From Dichotomicrobium sp964540795 (GTDB lineage: Bacteria > Pseudomonadota > Alphaproteobacteria > Rhizobiales > Rhodomicrobiaceae): a stretch of DNA of 64,000 nt. Below are positions 18,758 to 29,854 of this stretch, piece after piece. How positions within the stretch are numbered: the first letter of the stretch is position 1; the number at the start of each line of letters is the position of its first letter. The notes under the pieces were generated by a model. It was not told where the DNA came from, searched no databases, and saw only the letters and a program-made list of their open reading frames with translations. The position numbers and the translations under genes are program-made. The stretch is taken from assembly GCA_964540795.1 (NCBI GenBank), contig CAZINX010000001.1, positions 248,001-312,000 on the forward strand. The letters are read 5' to 3'.

Positions 18758-19960
18758 TCAGGAAAGGCTGGCGCAGAACCGCTGGATGCGCTTGCAGGCC
18801 TCTTCGAGCGCCTGCGTCGAGGTCGCATAGGAGATGCGGAAGAAGGGCGACAGCCCGAACGCCTCGCCGTGAACCACGGCGACGCCTTCGTCCTCCAACA
18901 GCGCCGTCACGAAATCCTCATCCGTATGCAGCGTCTTGCCTTTCGGCGTCGTCTTGTTCATGCAGCCGGCGCAGGACGGGTAGACGTAGAACGCGCCTTC
19001 GGGCGTCGGGCAGTCGATGCCGGTGGCCTGGTTCAGCATCGAGACGACCAGATCGCGCCGTTCCTTGAAGACCTGCGCGCGCTCGTCGATGAAATCCTGC
19101 GGGCCGTTGAGCGCCTCCACCGCGGCCCACTGGCTGATCGAGGCCGGGTTGGAGGTCGATTGCGACTGAAGCTTGCGCATTGCGCCGATGAGATGCTCCG
19201 GCCCGCCGCAATAGCCGATCCGCCATCCCGTCATCGCGTAAGCCTTCGACACGCCGTTCATGGTCAGGGTGCGGTCAAAAAGCGCCGGCTCCACCTGCGC
19301 GGGCGTGACGAAGCGGAAATCGTCATAGGCAAGGTGCTCGTACATGTCGTCGGTCAGCACCCAGACATGCTCGTGACGGAGCAGCACGTCGGTCAGCGCC
19401 TTCAGCTCGTCGTAGGTGTAGCCCGCGCCGCTGGGATTGGAGGGCGAGTTGAAGATCAGCCACTTGGTGTTGCCTGTGATGGCCGAATCCAGCGCCTCGG
19501 GCGTCAGCTTGAAGCGGTTCTCAAGCGTGGTCGGTACGATCTTCGGCGTGCCTCCCGCCAGCAGCACCATATCGGGATAGGAGACCCAATAAGGCGCCGG
19601 AATGACGACCTCGTCGCCGGGGTTCAGTGTCGCCACCAGCGCGTTGTAGATGACGGCCTTGCCGCCCGGCGCGACCAGCACCTGCGACGGCTCGTAGGTC
19701 AGGTCGTTCTCGCGCTTGAACTTGCCGCAGATCGCCTCTTTCAGCTCGGGGATCCCATCGACGGCGGTGTATTTGGTCTCGCCGCGCTCGATCGCCCTGA
19801 TGGCGGCCTGCTTGATGTTGTCGGGGGTATCGAAGTCCGGCTCGCCCGCGCCCAGCCCGATGACGTCATGCCCGGCGGCTTTCAGGTCGCGCGCCTTCTG
19901 CGTGACGGCGATGGTGGGCGAAGGTTTCACACGCGCCAGCGAGTCGGACAGAAAGCCCAT
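18758..19960 (-). CDS. aatA: Aspartate aminotransferase, class I
   Basis: A 400-residue PLP enzyme that interconverts aspartate and 2-oxoglutarate with oxaloacetate and glutamate. It has the N-terminal ADP-like motif GLGAGEPDFDTP, the cofactor-binding NSPSNPSG, and the PLP lysine in NGVSKAYAMTGWRIGY. The C-terminal FRISYATS holds the substrate-carboxylate Arg. The Ib-type alphaproteobacterial enzymes often also accept prephenate; that is possible here but not shown by sequence alone. Confidence 0.93.
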   Translation of the reverse strand: MGFLSDSLARVKPSPTIAVTQKARDLKAAGHDVIGLGAGEPDFDTPDNIKQAAIRAIERGETKYTAVDGIPELKEAICGKFKRENDLTYEPSQVLVAPGGKAVIYNALVATLNPGDEVVIPAPYWVSYPDMVLLAGGTPKIVPTTLENRFKLTPEALDSAITGNTKWLIFNSPSNPSGAGYTYDELKALTDVLLRHEHVWVLTDDMYEHLAYDDFRFVTPAQVEPALFDRTLTMNGVSKAYAMTGWRIGYCGGPEHLIGAMRKLQSQSTSNPASISQWAAVEALNGPQDFIDERAQVFKERRDLVVSMLNQATGIDCPTPEGAFYVYPSCAGCMNKTTPKGKTLHTDEDFVTALLEDEGVAVVHGEAFGLSPFFRISYATSTQALEEACKRIQRFCASLS

Positions 19961-20106
19961 CTTTCAGCCTCCCTTGATGGACGGGAACGGCCGCCGCGTT
20001 GCCGCGGCCGGCACTGTTGCGCGAGGCTAGGCAGGCCGGCAGCGCAAGGCAAGCGGATTTTCCAACCGGAGTTCCACTCTGCCGGCGCGCTTGGCATCGA
20101 TAGCTA

Positions 20107-20135
20107 TTGACAAGCACGGACGCTGCTCATATTCC
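20107..20135 (+). promoter_or_regulatory. Probable promoter of groES-groEL
   Basis: TTGACA at 20107-20112 is a perfect -35 box, followed after 17 bases by TATTCC at 20130-20135. The predicted start of transcription falls at the left arm of the CIRCE element, a usual arrangement for HrcA control. Confidence 0.65.
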
Positions 20136-20145
20136 CGGAGTTGTC

Positions 20146-20172
20146 TTGGCACTCAGCTTGGGCGAGTGCTAA
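20146..20172 (+). promoter_or_regulatory. CIRCE element (HrcA operator)
   Basis: TTGGCACTC, nine spacer bases, then GAGTGCTAA. This matches the consensus TTAGCACTC-N9-GAGTGCTAA with one mismatch. It lies 86 bases before the groES start codon. CIRCE is bound by the repressor HrcA and lifts on heat shock. Confidence 0.95.
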
Positions 20173-20257
20173 CAAAGCGTCATCAGGCGACCTGGGACGG
20201 GACGGAACATCTCAGATGACGCCCCGCCACCGGGAGCGCAAACCACGGAGAACAAAG

Positions 20258-20548
20258 ATGAAATTTCGTCCACTCCATGATCGTGTGGCCGTCAAGCGCG
20301 TCGAGGAGGAGCAAAAGACCGCTGGCGGCATCATCATCCCCGACACGGCGACCGAGAAGCCCCAGCAGGGCGAGGTGATCGCTGTCGGCCCTGGCGCGCG
20401 CGGCGATGACAACGAGGTCGTTCCGCTGGACGTGCAGGTGGGTGACAAGGTGCTGTTTGGCAAGTGGTCCGGCACCGAAGTCAAGATCGACGGCGAAGAA
20501 GTCCTCATTATGAAGGAGTCCGATCTGCTGGGCGTGCTCGAAGGTTGA
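20258..20548 (+). CDS. groES: Co-chaperonin GroES
   Basis: Lid of the GroEL folding chamber. The 96 residues start MKFRPLHDRVAVKRVEEEQK, with the mobile loop TAGGIIIPDTATEKP and the C-terminal ESDLLGVLEG of the family. ATG 20258 has ACGGAGAA upstream; the longer frame contains the CIRCE region and is not coding. groEL follows after 50 bases. Confidence 0.98.
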   Translation: MKFRPLHDRVAVKRVEEEQKTAGGIIIPDTATEKPQQGEVIAVGPGARGDDNEVVPLDVQVGDKVLFGKWSGTEVKIDGEEVLIMKESDLLGVLEG

Positions 20549-20598
20549 AAGCGCGCACACGATCGAAAGCCAACACGTGACAAGCAAGGAATACAGCC

Positions 20599-22239
<1,641 letters not shown>

Positions 22240-22289
22240 GCCGCTTCGCGCCCTGCAGGGCGCACCCGTGCGCCTTTACGGCGAATGCG

Positions 22290-22316
22290 AAGAGCCGCTC
22301 TTCCGGGGCGGCTCTT
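22290..22316 (+). terminator. Terminator downstream of groEL
   Basis: AAGAGCCGC at 22290-22298 pairs with GCGGCTCTT at 22308-22316 around a 9-base loop and is followed by CTTCTG. It lies 50 bases after the groEL stop. Confidence 0.65.
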
Positions 22317-22459
22317 CTTCTGGGCGGGGCGGGTGCGGGCATTGCGCCGACCTTTTCCTGCAAATGTTTTCAAAAAGCGCCGCGCCAAGGTTGCCCCGAT
22401 GAACGGCTTTGGTATAGTCGCGTCGATTTTATGGGTTTCGCCGCTGGCTAGGGGCTGAT

Positions 22460-22609
22460 ATGGACAAGCCGGATCCTGAACAACGCGGTCAGAACGATAT
22501 GGATTACCAGGAACACGAGCGTAGCTATAACCTCTTCATCCGGCTGACGCAGTGGGGCACGGGCGTCGTCGCCATCATTCTTGTCCTCATGGCCATGTTC
22601 CTGCTCTAG
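22460..22609 (+). CDS. aa3-type cytochrome c oxidase subunit IV (small)
   Basis: A 49-residue single-helix protein. The segment NDMDYQEHERSYNLFIRLTQ, followed by a hydrophobic stretch VVAIILVLMAMFLL, is the pattern of the bacterial aa3 oxidase subunit IV family, a small helix bound to the oxidase. In many alphaproteobacteria this gene lies just upstream of the transhydrogenase operon, as here. Confidence 0.82.
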   Translation: MDKPDPEQRGQNDMDYQEHERSYNLFIRLTQWGTGVVAIILVLMAMFLL

Positions 22610-22713
22610 TAAGCGCGCAGTCCGGGCGATCGGCGATCGGGCCGCTTGAGGCGTCTGCCAGCGCGCTTGCTCAGCCGCAACCTGTTTTGGCACCAGCATA
22701 ATCGGAGCGCATA

Positions 22714-23853
22714 ATGACAAGGATCGCCGTTCCGGCCGAAGACGATACGGAGCCCCGGGTCGCGCTGAGCCCCGAGACGGCGAAGAAATACGTCAAGCTC
22801 GGCTGCCAGGTGGTCATCGAGAAGGGCGCAGGGGCGCGCTCCTATTTTCCCGATCGCGAATATGAAGACGCTGGCGCGGAACTGGCGGACACCGCCGAGG
22901 CGGCAATCGAAGGCGCCGACCTGATCCTCAAGGTGGGTCCGCCGAGCGATGCGCAGATCAATGCGATGAAGTCCGGTGCGGCGATCGCGGCGATGCTGGA
23001 GCCTTACGGACCGCGCGACAAGATTGACTCGCTGGCCCGGCAGGGCGTTCTCGCCTTCTCGATGGAACTGATGCCGCGCGTCACCCGCGCGCAGTCTATG
23101 GACGTGCTGTCCTCGCAGTCGAATCTGGCGGGATACAAGGCCGTCGTCGATGCGGCAGCGGCGTTTGGGCGTGCAATGCCGATGATGATGACGGCCGCGG
23201 GCACAGTGCCGCCGGCCAAGGTCTTCGTCATGGGCGCGGGCGTCGCTGGCCTCCAGGCGATCGCGACGGCGCGCCGGCTGGGCGGCGTCGTAAGCGCTAC
23301 GGATGTACGCCCCGCGGTGAAGGAGCAGGTCAAGTCGCTCGGCGCGAAGTTCGTCGCCGTTGAGGACGAGGAATTCCGCGAGGCGGAGACGGCCGGCGGC
23401 TACGCCAAGGAAATGTCCGACGAATACAAGCGCAAGCAAAACGAACTGATCGCCGAGCACATCAAGGCGCAGGACATCGTCATCACCACGGCGCTGATCC
23501 CCGGCCGCCCGGCCCCGCGGCTCATCTCTGCGGACATGGTCGAGACCATGAAGCCCGGCGCGGTCATCATCGACATGGCGGCGGAGCGCGGCGGCAATTG
23601 CGAACTGACGCAGGCCGGCGAGAACATCGACCATAACGGCATTCGCATCATGGGGCCGCTCAATATCCCCGGCAAGGTTCCGGGCGATGCCTCCAGCCTC
23701 TACGCGCGCAATCTCTACGCCTTCGCCGAACTGATGATCGACGCGGAAGCAGGCGCGATCAAGGTCGATTGGGACGACGAGATCATCAAGGGCACGGCCC
23801 TGACGCGGGACGGCGAAGTGATCCACCCGGTGCTTACGGGAGACAAGCAATGA
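22714..23853 (+). CDS. pntAA: NAD(P) transhydrogenase alpha subunit, NAD-binding part
   Basis: Soluble NAD(H)-binding domain I of the proton-pumping transhydrogenase. The 379 residues start MTRIAVPAEDDTEPRVALSP and contain the Rossmann motif VFVMGAGVAGLQAIATA and the NAD-loop region. Unlike the E. coli enzyme, the alpha chain is split into two genes, as in Rhodospirillum. Its stop overlaps the pntAB start (ATGA). Confidence 0.95.
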   Translation: MTRIAVPAEDDTEPRVALSPETAKKYVKLGCQVVIEKGAGARSYFPDREYEDAGAELADTAEAAIEGADLILKVGPPSDAQINAMKSGAAIAAMLEPYGPRDKIDSLARQGVLAFSMELMPRVTRAQSMDVLSSQSNLAGYKAVVDAAAAFGRAMPMMMTAAGTVPPAKVFVMGAGVAGLQAIATARRLGGVVSATDVRPAVKEQVKSLGAKFVAVEDEEFREAETAGGYAKEMSDEYKRKQNELIAEHIKAQDIVITTALIPGRPAPRLISADMVETMKPGAVIIDMAAERGGNCELTQAGENIDHNGIRIMGPLNIPGKVPGDASSLYARNLYAFAELMIDAEAGAIKVDWDDEIIKGTALTRDGEVIHPVLTGDKQ

Positions 23854-24251
23854 AGCAGAACGTATCCAGGTTTTGCGTCGCGCTGGCAGCGGCCGGCATG
23901 TGCGCGCTTCTGGCCACGCCGGCGCAGGCGGCCGCCGGGGCAGGCGCGGGGATCGACCCGTTCATCTACCTGTTCGCGATCTTCGTCCTGGCGATCTTTG
24001 TCGGCTACTACGTGGTCTGGAGCGTCACTCCGGCGCTGCACACGCCGCTGATGTCGGTGACGAACGCGGTCTCGTCGGTGATCGTGGTCGGCGCGCTGCT
24101 GTCGGTCGGCGTCGAGGCGGCCGTCGAAGGCGCGGGCTGGGCAACGGTTTTCGGCTTCGCGGCGCTTGTCATGGCCTCGGTCAACATCTTCGGCGGCTTT
24201 CTCGTCACCCAGCGGATGCTGGCGATGTACAAGAAAAAAGAGAAGCAATAA
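23850..24251 (+). CDS. pntAB: NAD(P) transhydrogenase alpha subunit, membrane part
   Basis: A 133-residue product carrying the alpha-chain membrane helices of domain II. The N-terminal stretch (FCVALAAAGMCALLATPAQA) looks like a cleavable signal, then FIYLFAIFVLAIFVGYYVVW, PLMSVTNAVSSVIVVGALL and FGFAALVMASVNIFGGFLV form three further helices. The ATG at 23850 overlaps the pntAA stop by four bases, indicating coupled translation. Confidence 0.93.
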   Translation: MKQNVSRFCVALAAAGMCALLATPAQAAAGAGAGIDPFIYLFAIFVLAIFVGYYVVWSVTPALHTPLMSVTNAVSSVIVVGALLSVGVEAAVEGAGWATVFGFAALVMASVNIFGGFLVTQRMLAMYKKKEKQ

Positions 24252-24272
24252 TGCGGCCCGGGGGGAACGCTC

Positions 24273-25664
24273 ATGCCTGCTGATCTGGTCGCGCTGCTTT
24301 ATCTGGGCGCTGGCGTTCTGTTCATTTTGACGCTGCGGGGGCTTTCGCACCCGGAGACCTCGCGGCGCGGCAACTACATGGGCATGGCCGGCATGGCCAT
24401 TGCCGTGCTCACGACGCTGGCCGTGGCCGTCCCCGATGCGCTCAAATTCCTGCTGATCCTGGCCGGCATCGGCGTGGGCGGCTCGATCGGCGCTTACATC
24501 GCCAGCCGCATTCCGATGACGGCAATGCCCCAGCTTGTCGCGGCGTTCCACAGCCTGGTGGGCCTCGCGGCGGTGTTCGTCGCGGCGGCCGCGCTCAACG
24601 CGCCAGAGGCGTTTGGCATCGGCACGCCGGGGGCGATTTTCACGGTGTCGCTCGTCGAGATGTCGATTGGCGCGGCGATCGGCGCGATCACCTTCACTGG
24701 CTCGGTCATCGCTTTCGCCAAGCTGGACGGGCGGATGTCCGGTGCGCCGATCCTGCTGCCCGGCCGCCACATCATCAATATCGCCATCGCGGCTGCGATC
24801 ATCCTGCTGGTCGTGGCCTTCACGATGACGGAATCGCATGTGGCCTTTTGGGCGCTCACCGTGCTCGCCTTCCTGATCGGCGTGCTGCTCATCATCCCGA
24901 TCGGCGGTGCGGACATGCCGGTGGTGGTGTCCATGCTCAACTCCTACTCGGGTTGGGCGGCGGCTGGCATCGGCTTCACGATCAGCAACGTCGCGCTCAT
25001 CGTGACCGGCGCTCTGGTCGGCTCCTCGGGCGCGATCCTGTCTTATATCATGTGCAAGGGCATGAACCGCTCGTTTATTTCGGTGATCCTGGGCGGGTTT
25101 GGCGGCGAACAGGCGGCCGCTGCCGATGACGGCATCGAGCGCACGGTGAAGCGCGGCTCGGCCGAGGACGCCGGGTTCCTCATGAAGAACGCCTCGAAGG
25201 TCATCATCGTGCCCGGCTACGGCATGGCGGTGGCGCAGGCGCAGCACGCGCTGCGCGAGCTGGCCGATACCCTCAAGGACGAGGGCGTGGATGTCGCCTA
25301 CGCGATCCATCCGGTCGCCGGGCGAATGCCGGGCCACATGAACGTGCTGCTCGCCGAGGCGCAGGTGCCCTATGACGAGGTGTTCGAGCTGGAGGACATC
25401 AACAACGAGTTCTCGCAGGCAGACGTGGTCTATGTCATCGGCGCGAATGACGTGACCAATCCGGCCGCGGAAGACGATCCTTCATCGCCGATCTACGGGA
25501 TGCCGGTATTGCAGGTCTGGAAGGCGAACACGGTTATCTTCAACAAGCGCTCGCTCGCCTCGGGTTATGCCGGCATCGATAACCCGCTGTTCTACCGGGA
25601 CAACACGCTGATGGTGCTCGGCGACGCGAAGAAGATGACGGAAGAAATCGCCAAAGCGCTGTGA
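24273..25664 (+). CDS. pntB: NAD(P) transhydrogenase beta subunit
   Basis: A 463-residue subunit with about nine membrane helices (domain II) and the NADP-binding domain III at the C-terminus. Domain III shows VIIVPGYGMAVAQAQHAL, YAIHPVAGRMPGHMNVLLAE and YVIGANDVTNPAA, all conserved. With pntAA and pntAB it makes NADPH from NADH using the proton gradient. Confidence 0.96.
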   Translation: MPADLVALLYLGAGVLFILTLRGLSHPETSRRGNYMGMAGMAIAVLTTLAVAVPDALKFLLILAGIGVGGSIGAYIASRIPMTAMPQLVAAFHSLVGLAAVFVAAAALNAPEAFGIGTPGAIFTVSLVEMSIGAAIGAITFTGSVIAFAKLDGRMSGAPILLPGRHIINIAIAAAIILLVVAFTMTESHVAFWALTVLAFLIGVLLIIPIGGADMPVVVSMLNSYSGWAAAGIGFTISNVALIVTGALVGSSGAILSYIMCKGMNRSFISVILGGFGGEQAAAADDGIERTVKRGSAEDAGFLMKNASKVIIVPGYGMAVAQAQHALRELADTLKDEGVDVAYAIHPVAGRMPGHMNVLLAEAQVPYDEVFELEDINNEFSQADVVYVIGANDVTNPAAEDDPSSPIYGMPVLQVWKANTVIFNKRSLASGYAGIDNPLFYRDNTLMVLGDAKKMTEEIAKAL

Positions 25665-25725
25665 TTGGCGATAAAATTTGGCGCCTAACTGAACACGGCG
25701 AGGACGGCCCGAGAGGGACGCTGAC

Positions 25726-26730
25726 TTGGACCAGCTTGTTGATGCAAATCAGCTCTCCGCGCTCGCGAGCGAACTCATCGAAAAGGCGGCGGCTTTCGGC
25801 CTGAGTCTAATATCGGCGGTCGTCCTTCTCATCGCCGGATACATCATCGCAGGGTGGGCCGCGCGGACGCTGCGCGCGCGCCTGGGTGAGGCTGAGCGGT
25901 TCGACGCGACGCTCATCCCCGTCCTGGCGCAGGTCGCTCGCTATGTCATTCTCGGCTTCACGCTGGTGCTGGTGCTCGCGCAGTTCGGCGTGCAGACCGC
26001 CAGCCTCATTGCCGTCATCGGCGCGGCCGGCCTCGCGATCGGCCTTGCCCTGCAGGGCACGTTGCGGAATGTCGCCGCCGGGTTGATGCTGCTGATCCTG
26101 CGCCCGTTCCAGGTCGGCGACTGGATCGAGGCGGCGGGTCGGAGCGGCGCGGCCGAGGAGATCGGCCTGTTCATGACCAAGCTGCGCGACTTCGAAGGTC
26201 TTTTCATAGCCGTGCCGAACGCCAAGATCTGGGCGGACACAATCGTCAATCACACCCGCAACCCGTATCGCAGGCTCGTTCTCACGGCTGGCATCTCCTA
26301 CGACGATGACATCGACCAGGCGCGCGAGGCGCTGATGGCGATGGTCAAGTCTGATGATCGCGTTCTGGAAGAGCCAGAGCCGCCCGTCGTGCTGGTATCG
26401 AGCTACGGCGAGAGCGCGGTGAATCTTCAGATTCGCGCCTGGACGAAGAACGAGGCGTATTGGGCCGCCCGCTTCGACCTGACCCGCGCGATAAAATACG
26501 CGCTCGATGAGGCGCGCATCACGATCCCGTATCCGCACCGCCAGGTCGTGATCAGCGCGAACGGGCAAGACCGCCTTCAGCCGGCTGAGAGCAAGTCTGC
26601 CGCGCCGGCACGCGCCGCGCGCAAGAGCCCGGCAAAGTCCGCAGGCGCATCGAAGAAAGCGGCAGGCAACCAGCCCGCCTCGGCGAAAAAGACCGGCGCG
26701 GAGAGGAAATCGACCACAAAATCAAGCTGA
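25726..26730 (+). CDS. MscS-family mechanosensitive channel
   Basis: A 334-residue small-conductance channel. After an N-terminal helix region, the pore helix GLAIGLALQGTLRNVAAGLM matches MscS TM3 with its Gly/Ala packing, followed by the beta domain (PFQVGDWIE, FIAVPNAKIW, NHTRNPYRR). The C-terminal 45 residues are Lys/Ala/Ser-rich and likely disordered, an extension beyond the core family. The start is TTG at 25726, preceded by GAGAGGGA. Confidence 0.9.
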   Translation: MDQLVDANQLSALASELIEKAAAFGLSLISAVVLLIAGYIIAGWAARTLRARLGEAERFDATLIPVLAQVARYVILGFTLVLVLAQFGVQTASLIAVIGAAGLAIGLALQGTLRNVAAGLMLLILRPFQVGDWIEAAGRSGAAEEIGLFMTKLRDFEGLFIAVPNAKIWADTIVNHTRNPYRRLVLTAGISYDDDIDQAREALMAMVKSDDRVLEEPEPPVVLVSSYGESAVNLQIRAWTKNEAYWAARFDLTRAIKYALDEARITIPYPHRQVVISANGQDRLQPAESKSAAPARAARKSPAKSAGASKKAAGNQPASAKKTGAERKSTTKSS

Positions 26731-26749
26731 TGGAACACGTTGAGCGCGG

Positions 26750-27592
26750 TCAGGCTTCTTCCGAACTCACCCGCCGCAGACCGTCATAAGCCGGCTTGTA
26801 ATCCGACCTGAGCCGCAGCGCGCGCCGATAGGCCGAAGCCGCCCGTGTTTTGTCGCCAGCGCCCTCTGCCGCCCGGCCCGCCAGCGTCCACGCCTTCACC
26901 GAGTCCTTGCGCGCCACAGCCACCTTGTAAAGGTCCTTGTAAGCGTCGGCGTAGTTCGACAGCGCCAGATAGCTCACGCCGCGCGCGTAATACGGCTCCA
27001 TCTGATCGGGGCGATAGCTGATCGCCAGATCGAAATCCGAAATCGCGTTCTGGTGCTGCGCCAGTTTCTGGTAAACCAGCCCGCGGTTGAAATGCATCCC
27101 CGGATCGCTGCCGGCCAGGTCCAGGGCGCGGCTGTAATCCGCGAGCGCGGCCTCATACTTTTCGGCCTTGCGGAACACCTGCGCGCGTCCGCTGTAGGCG
27201 ATGGCGTATTCCGGCGCGATGGAGACGGCCTTGTCGTAGTCGGCCAGCGCCTCGCGCAGCTTGCCCATCTTGGCGTAGACCAGCCCGCGATTCGCATAGG
27301 CCTGATGGAAGCGCGGCTCCAGCCGGATCGCGGCGGTGAAGTCGGCAATCGCCTTTTCGTGCTCGCCAACCTGGCCGTAAGCGGTGCCGCGGATATTCAG
27401 CGCTTCGGGGTCGCGCGGGTTCTCCTCCACGACCTTGTTCAGCGAGGCGATATTGCGCTTCTGCTCCTGGTAAGCCTGCCGGTCGGCGGGTGACAGCTGC
27501 GAGGCGACATTGCTGGTCTGGCAGCCCGCCAGCGCCACGCTGGCCGCGATCGCCCCTGCAATTGCCAGCCTTGGTCTACCGTCGCTTGCCAT
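26750..27592 (-). CDS. TPR-repeat lipoprotein (NlpI-like)
   Basis: A 280-residue precursor with a lipobox VALAGC, so probably anchored in the outer membrane. At least five tetratricopeptide repeats are visible, for example GTAYGQVGEHEKAIADFTAA, GLVYAKMGKLREALADYDKA and GLVYQKLAQHQNAISDFDLA. NlpI proteins act as adaptors for peptidoglycan enzymes; whether this one does is inference. ATG 27592 gives a proper lipoprotein signal; the longer frame does not. Convergent with the channel gene, 19 bases away. Confidence 0.8.
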   Translation of the reverse strand: MASDGRPRLAIAGAIAASVALAGCQTSNVASQLSPADRQAYQEQKRNIASLNKVVEENPRDPEALNIRGTAYGQVGEHEKAIADFTAAIRLEPRFHQAYANRGLVYAKMGKLREALADYDKAVSIAPEYAIAYSGRAQVFRKAEKYEAALADYSRALDLAGSDPGMHFNRGLVYQKLAQHQNAISDFDLAISYRPDQMEPYYARGVSYLALSNYADAYKDLYKVAVARKDSVKAWTLAGRAAEGAGDKTRAASAYRRALRLRSDYKPAYDGLRRVSSEEA

Positions 27593-27778
27593 GATGACCA
27601 AAAGCCCCGCCTTGCGAACAGCTTTACGGGGCCGATCGGCCCCGTCTTTTCCTGAGACTCTGGTTAGTGCGCGATTTGGGCTGAATTGCGTTCGGTGTGT
27701 GTAAACCGGGTTGCCGCGCGGCGCCTCGAGGTCTTCAAATCGAGGTTTGTCCAATGGCGAACGGAGCGGGATGCGCGC

Positions 27779-28006
27779 CTAGCGGCTCCTGCGCTTGGAC
27801 GGCAGCAGACCTTCGCGCTGCGCGCGCTTGCGCGCCAGTTTGCGGGCGCGGCGGACGGCTTCGGCTTTTTCGCGGGCGCGGCGCACCGAGGGTTTTTCGT
27901 AGGCGTTGCGCAGCTTCATTTCGCGGAAGATGCCTTCGCGCTGCATCTTCTTCTTGAGCGCACGGAGCGCCTGATCGACGTTGTTGTCACGGACCTGGAC
28001 TTGCAC
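27779..28006 (-). CDS. rpsU: 30S ribosomal protein S21
   Basis: A very basic 75-residue protein, QVQVRDNNVDQALRALKKKM onward, as in alphaproteobacterial S21. The start is GTG at 28006, decided by a perfect AGGAGG seven bases upstream. It helps mRNA binding at initiation on the small subunit. The next gene upstream is purK. Confidence 0.93.
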   Translation of the reverse strand: MQVQVRDNNVDQALRALKKKMQREGIFREMKLRNAYEKPSVRRAREKAEAVRRARKLARKRAQREGLLPSKRRSR

Positions 28007-28139
28007 GTGTCCTCCTTTCCTTTTGCGATCGAAAAACAAAACCGTCTCACGCCGACGTGCGCCGGCGCGTTCATTACTATATAGCAAGGGGGCGTGGGCG
28101 CGTCTATCTGCAAGCAGGCGAAACGCCAACATTTCGCCA

Positions 28140-29246
28140 TCACCTGTCCCGCGTGCGCGGCAAAAGATCGACGTAATGCCCCATCTTGCGCCCCGGCGCG
28201 GCGTGGCTCTTGCCGTAGATGTGCAAGGAGCGGTCCGGGTTGTAGCCGATGAGCGCCGCCCATTCGTGAATGTCGGGGCCGATGATGTTGACCATCTCGG
28301 CGTCGCTATGCCGTGCCGTTGACCCCAGCGGCCAGCCGGCGATGGCGCGGATGTGGTTTTCGAACTGGCTGATGGCGCAGGCCTCTATCGTCCAGTGGCC
28401 GGTGTTGTGAACGCGCGGCGCGATCTCGTTGACGAGCACGCGTCCTGCGCCGCGGTCCGCGAAGAATTCGACGGCGAGCACGCCGTAATAATCCAGCTCG
28501 TTCAGCAGCGACTCAGCGATATCGCGCGCCGCCTTCAACTCGGCATCGGTCAACGCGGCAGGCACGCGGCTGACGGCGAGGCGGCCATCCTGATGCTCAT
28601 TGCGCGGCGGATCGTAGAAGGCGTAGGGGCCGTCAAAGCCGCGCACGGCGATGACGGAAAACTCGAAGTCAAAAGTGATGCCCTGTTCAAGTATCGCGGG
28701 GCGCGCGCCGAGCCAACGGCGCGCGTCGGAGAGATCGTCCCGGCTGTGAATGCGGAACTGGCCCTTGCCGTCATAGCCCTGCCGCCGCGTCTTGAGGAAC
28801 AGGCCTTGCGGCCCGGCTGGTCCGCCCAGCGCATCGAACGCCTGTGCGACCTGCGCTTCGCCGTCCACGCGCGCCCAAGCCGGTGCCGGCGCCTGAACCG
28901 CAGTGAGCAATTCCCGCTCATGCAGCCGGTCCTGCGTGGCAGCGAGCGACCGGCGATTAGGGCGCAGCGGCGCGATCTCCTCCACGACCTTCAGGCTGTC
29001 GGCCGGGATGCTCTCGAACTCGTAGGTCAGCACGTCCGCCCCGCGCGCGAAGGCGGTAAGCGCCTCGGCATCTTCATAGGCCGCCTTGACATAATGCGCG
29101 GCGACATGCGCGGCCGGCGCGTCGTCATCCGGGGCGAACACGTGAGCGCGGAAGCCAAGCTTCGCAGCAGCCTGCGTTAGCATCTTGCCGAGCTGGCCGC
29201 CGCCAAGAATGCCGATCACACTGCCGGGTTGGAGCGGTTCAGTCAT
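28140..29246 (-). CDS. purK: N5-carboxyaminoimidazole ribonucleotide synthase
   Basis: ATP-dependent carboxylation of AIR in purine synthesis. The 368 residues show the N-terminal IGILGGGQLGKMLTQAAAKL, the ATP-grasp core (KTRRQGYDGKGQ) and the C-terminal NEIAPRVHNTGHWTIEA. The ATG at 29246 lies inside the purE stop region, so the genes overlap by eight bases and are co-translated. Confidence 0.96.
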   Translation of the reverse strand: MTEPLQPGSVIGILGGGQLGKMLTQAAAKLGFRAHVFAPDDDAPAAHVAAHYVKAAYEDAEALTAFARGADVLTYEFESIPADSLKVVEEIAPLRPNRRSLAATQDRLHERELLTAVQAPAPAWARVDGEAQVAQAFDALGGPAGPQGLFLKTRRQGYDGKGQFRIHSRDDLSDARRWLGARPAILEQGITFDFEFSVIAVRGFDGPYAFYDPPRNEHQDGRLAVSRVPAALTDAELKAARDIAESLLNELDYYGVLAVEFFADRGAGRVLVNEIAPRVHNTGHWTIEACAISQFENHIRAIAGWPLGSTARHSDAEMVNIIGPDIHEWAALIGYNPDRSLHIYGKSHAAPGRKMGHYVDLLPRTRDR

Positions 29247-29730
29247 CGTCCGTCGGGGTCTGCGCGACATCGGCGCTGCGTTGGGCGCGCCATTCGTCGA
29301 GCTTCGCGGCCAGGTTCGTGTCGTTCAAGGCGAGGATCTGCACGGTCAGCAAGCCGGCGTTGGCCGCGCCAGGCTCGCCGATGGCCAGCGTCCCCACGGC
29401 CACGCCAGCGGGCATCTGCACAATGGACAAGAGGCTGTCCTGCCCCGACAGCGCCGCGCTTTTCACAGGCACGCCGAGCACGGGCAGGGGCGTCATAGCC
29501 GCTGCCATACCGGGCAAATGCGCCGCGCCGCCCGCGCCGGCAATGATGACCTTCAGGCCGCGATCGCGCGCGCACTGGGCGTATTCGTAAAGTCGGTCAG
29601 GCGTGCGATGGGCCGAGACGATACGCGTCTCGTAGGGCACGGCGAACTGGTCCAGCAGCTTGGCGGCCGCGCGCATGGTGGTCCAATCCGACTGGCTGCC
29701 CATGATGATGCCGACGACAGGCTGGCTCAC
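29239..29730 (-). CDS. purE: 5-(carboxyamino)imidazole ribonucleotide mutase
   Basis: Moves the carboxyl group made by PurK to give CAIR. The 163 residues have the family motif VGIIMGSQSDWTTMRAAA, EIRIVSAHRTPDR-type segment (ETRIVSAHRTPDRLYEYA), and AGAGGAAHLPGM. It is the first gene of a purEK operon on the minus strand. Confidence 0.97.
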   Translation of the reverse strand: MSQPVVGIIMGSQSDWTTMRAAAKLLDQFAVPYETRIVSAHRTPDRLYEYAQCARDRGLKVIIAGAGGAAHLPGMAAAMTPLPVLGVPVKSAALSGQDSLLSIVQMPAGVAVGTLAIGEPGAANAGLLTVQILALNDTNLAAKLDEWRAQRSADVAQTPTDDD

Positions 29731-29854
29731 GGCTTCGTCCCGTTAGCGATTCGCCGGTTTGTTCGCTCCGGCCCGTATGAAAAGGCAGAAGTATAGGCCG
29801 GACACGCGAGCGCGCAAGACGGGGCGAAAGTTTCCACAGAATGTGCGTTCGCGC

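Noticed and set aside
23715..25337. A 540-codon open frame antisense to pntAB-pntB
   Set aside because: Low-complexity Arg/His/Asp sequence typical of the reverse strand of membrane-protein genes; no start signal and no family.
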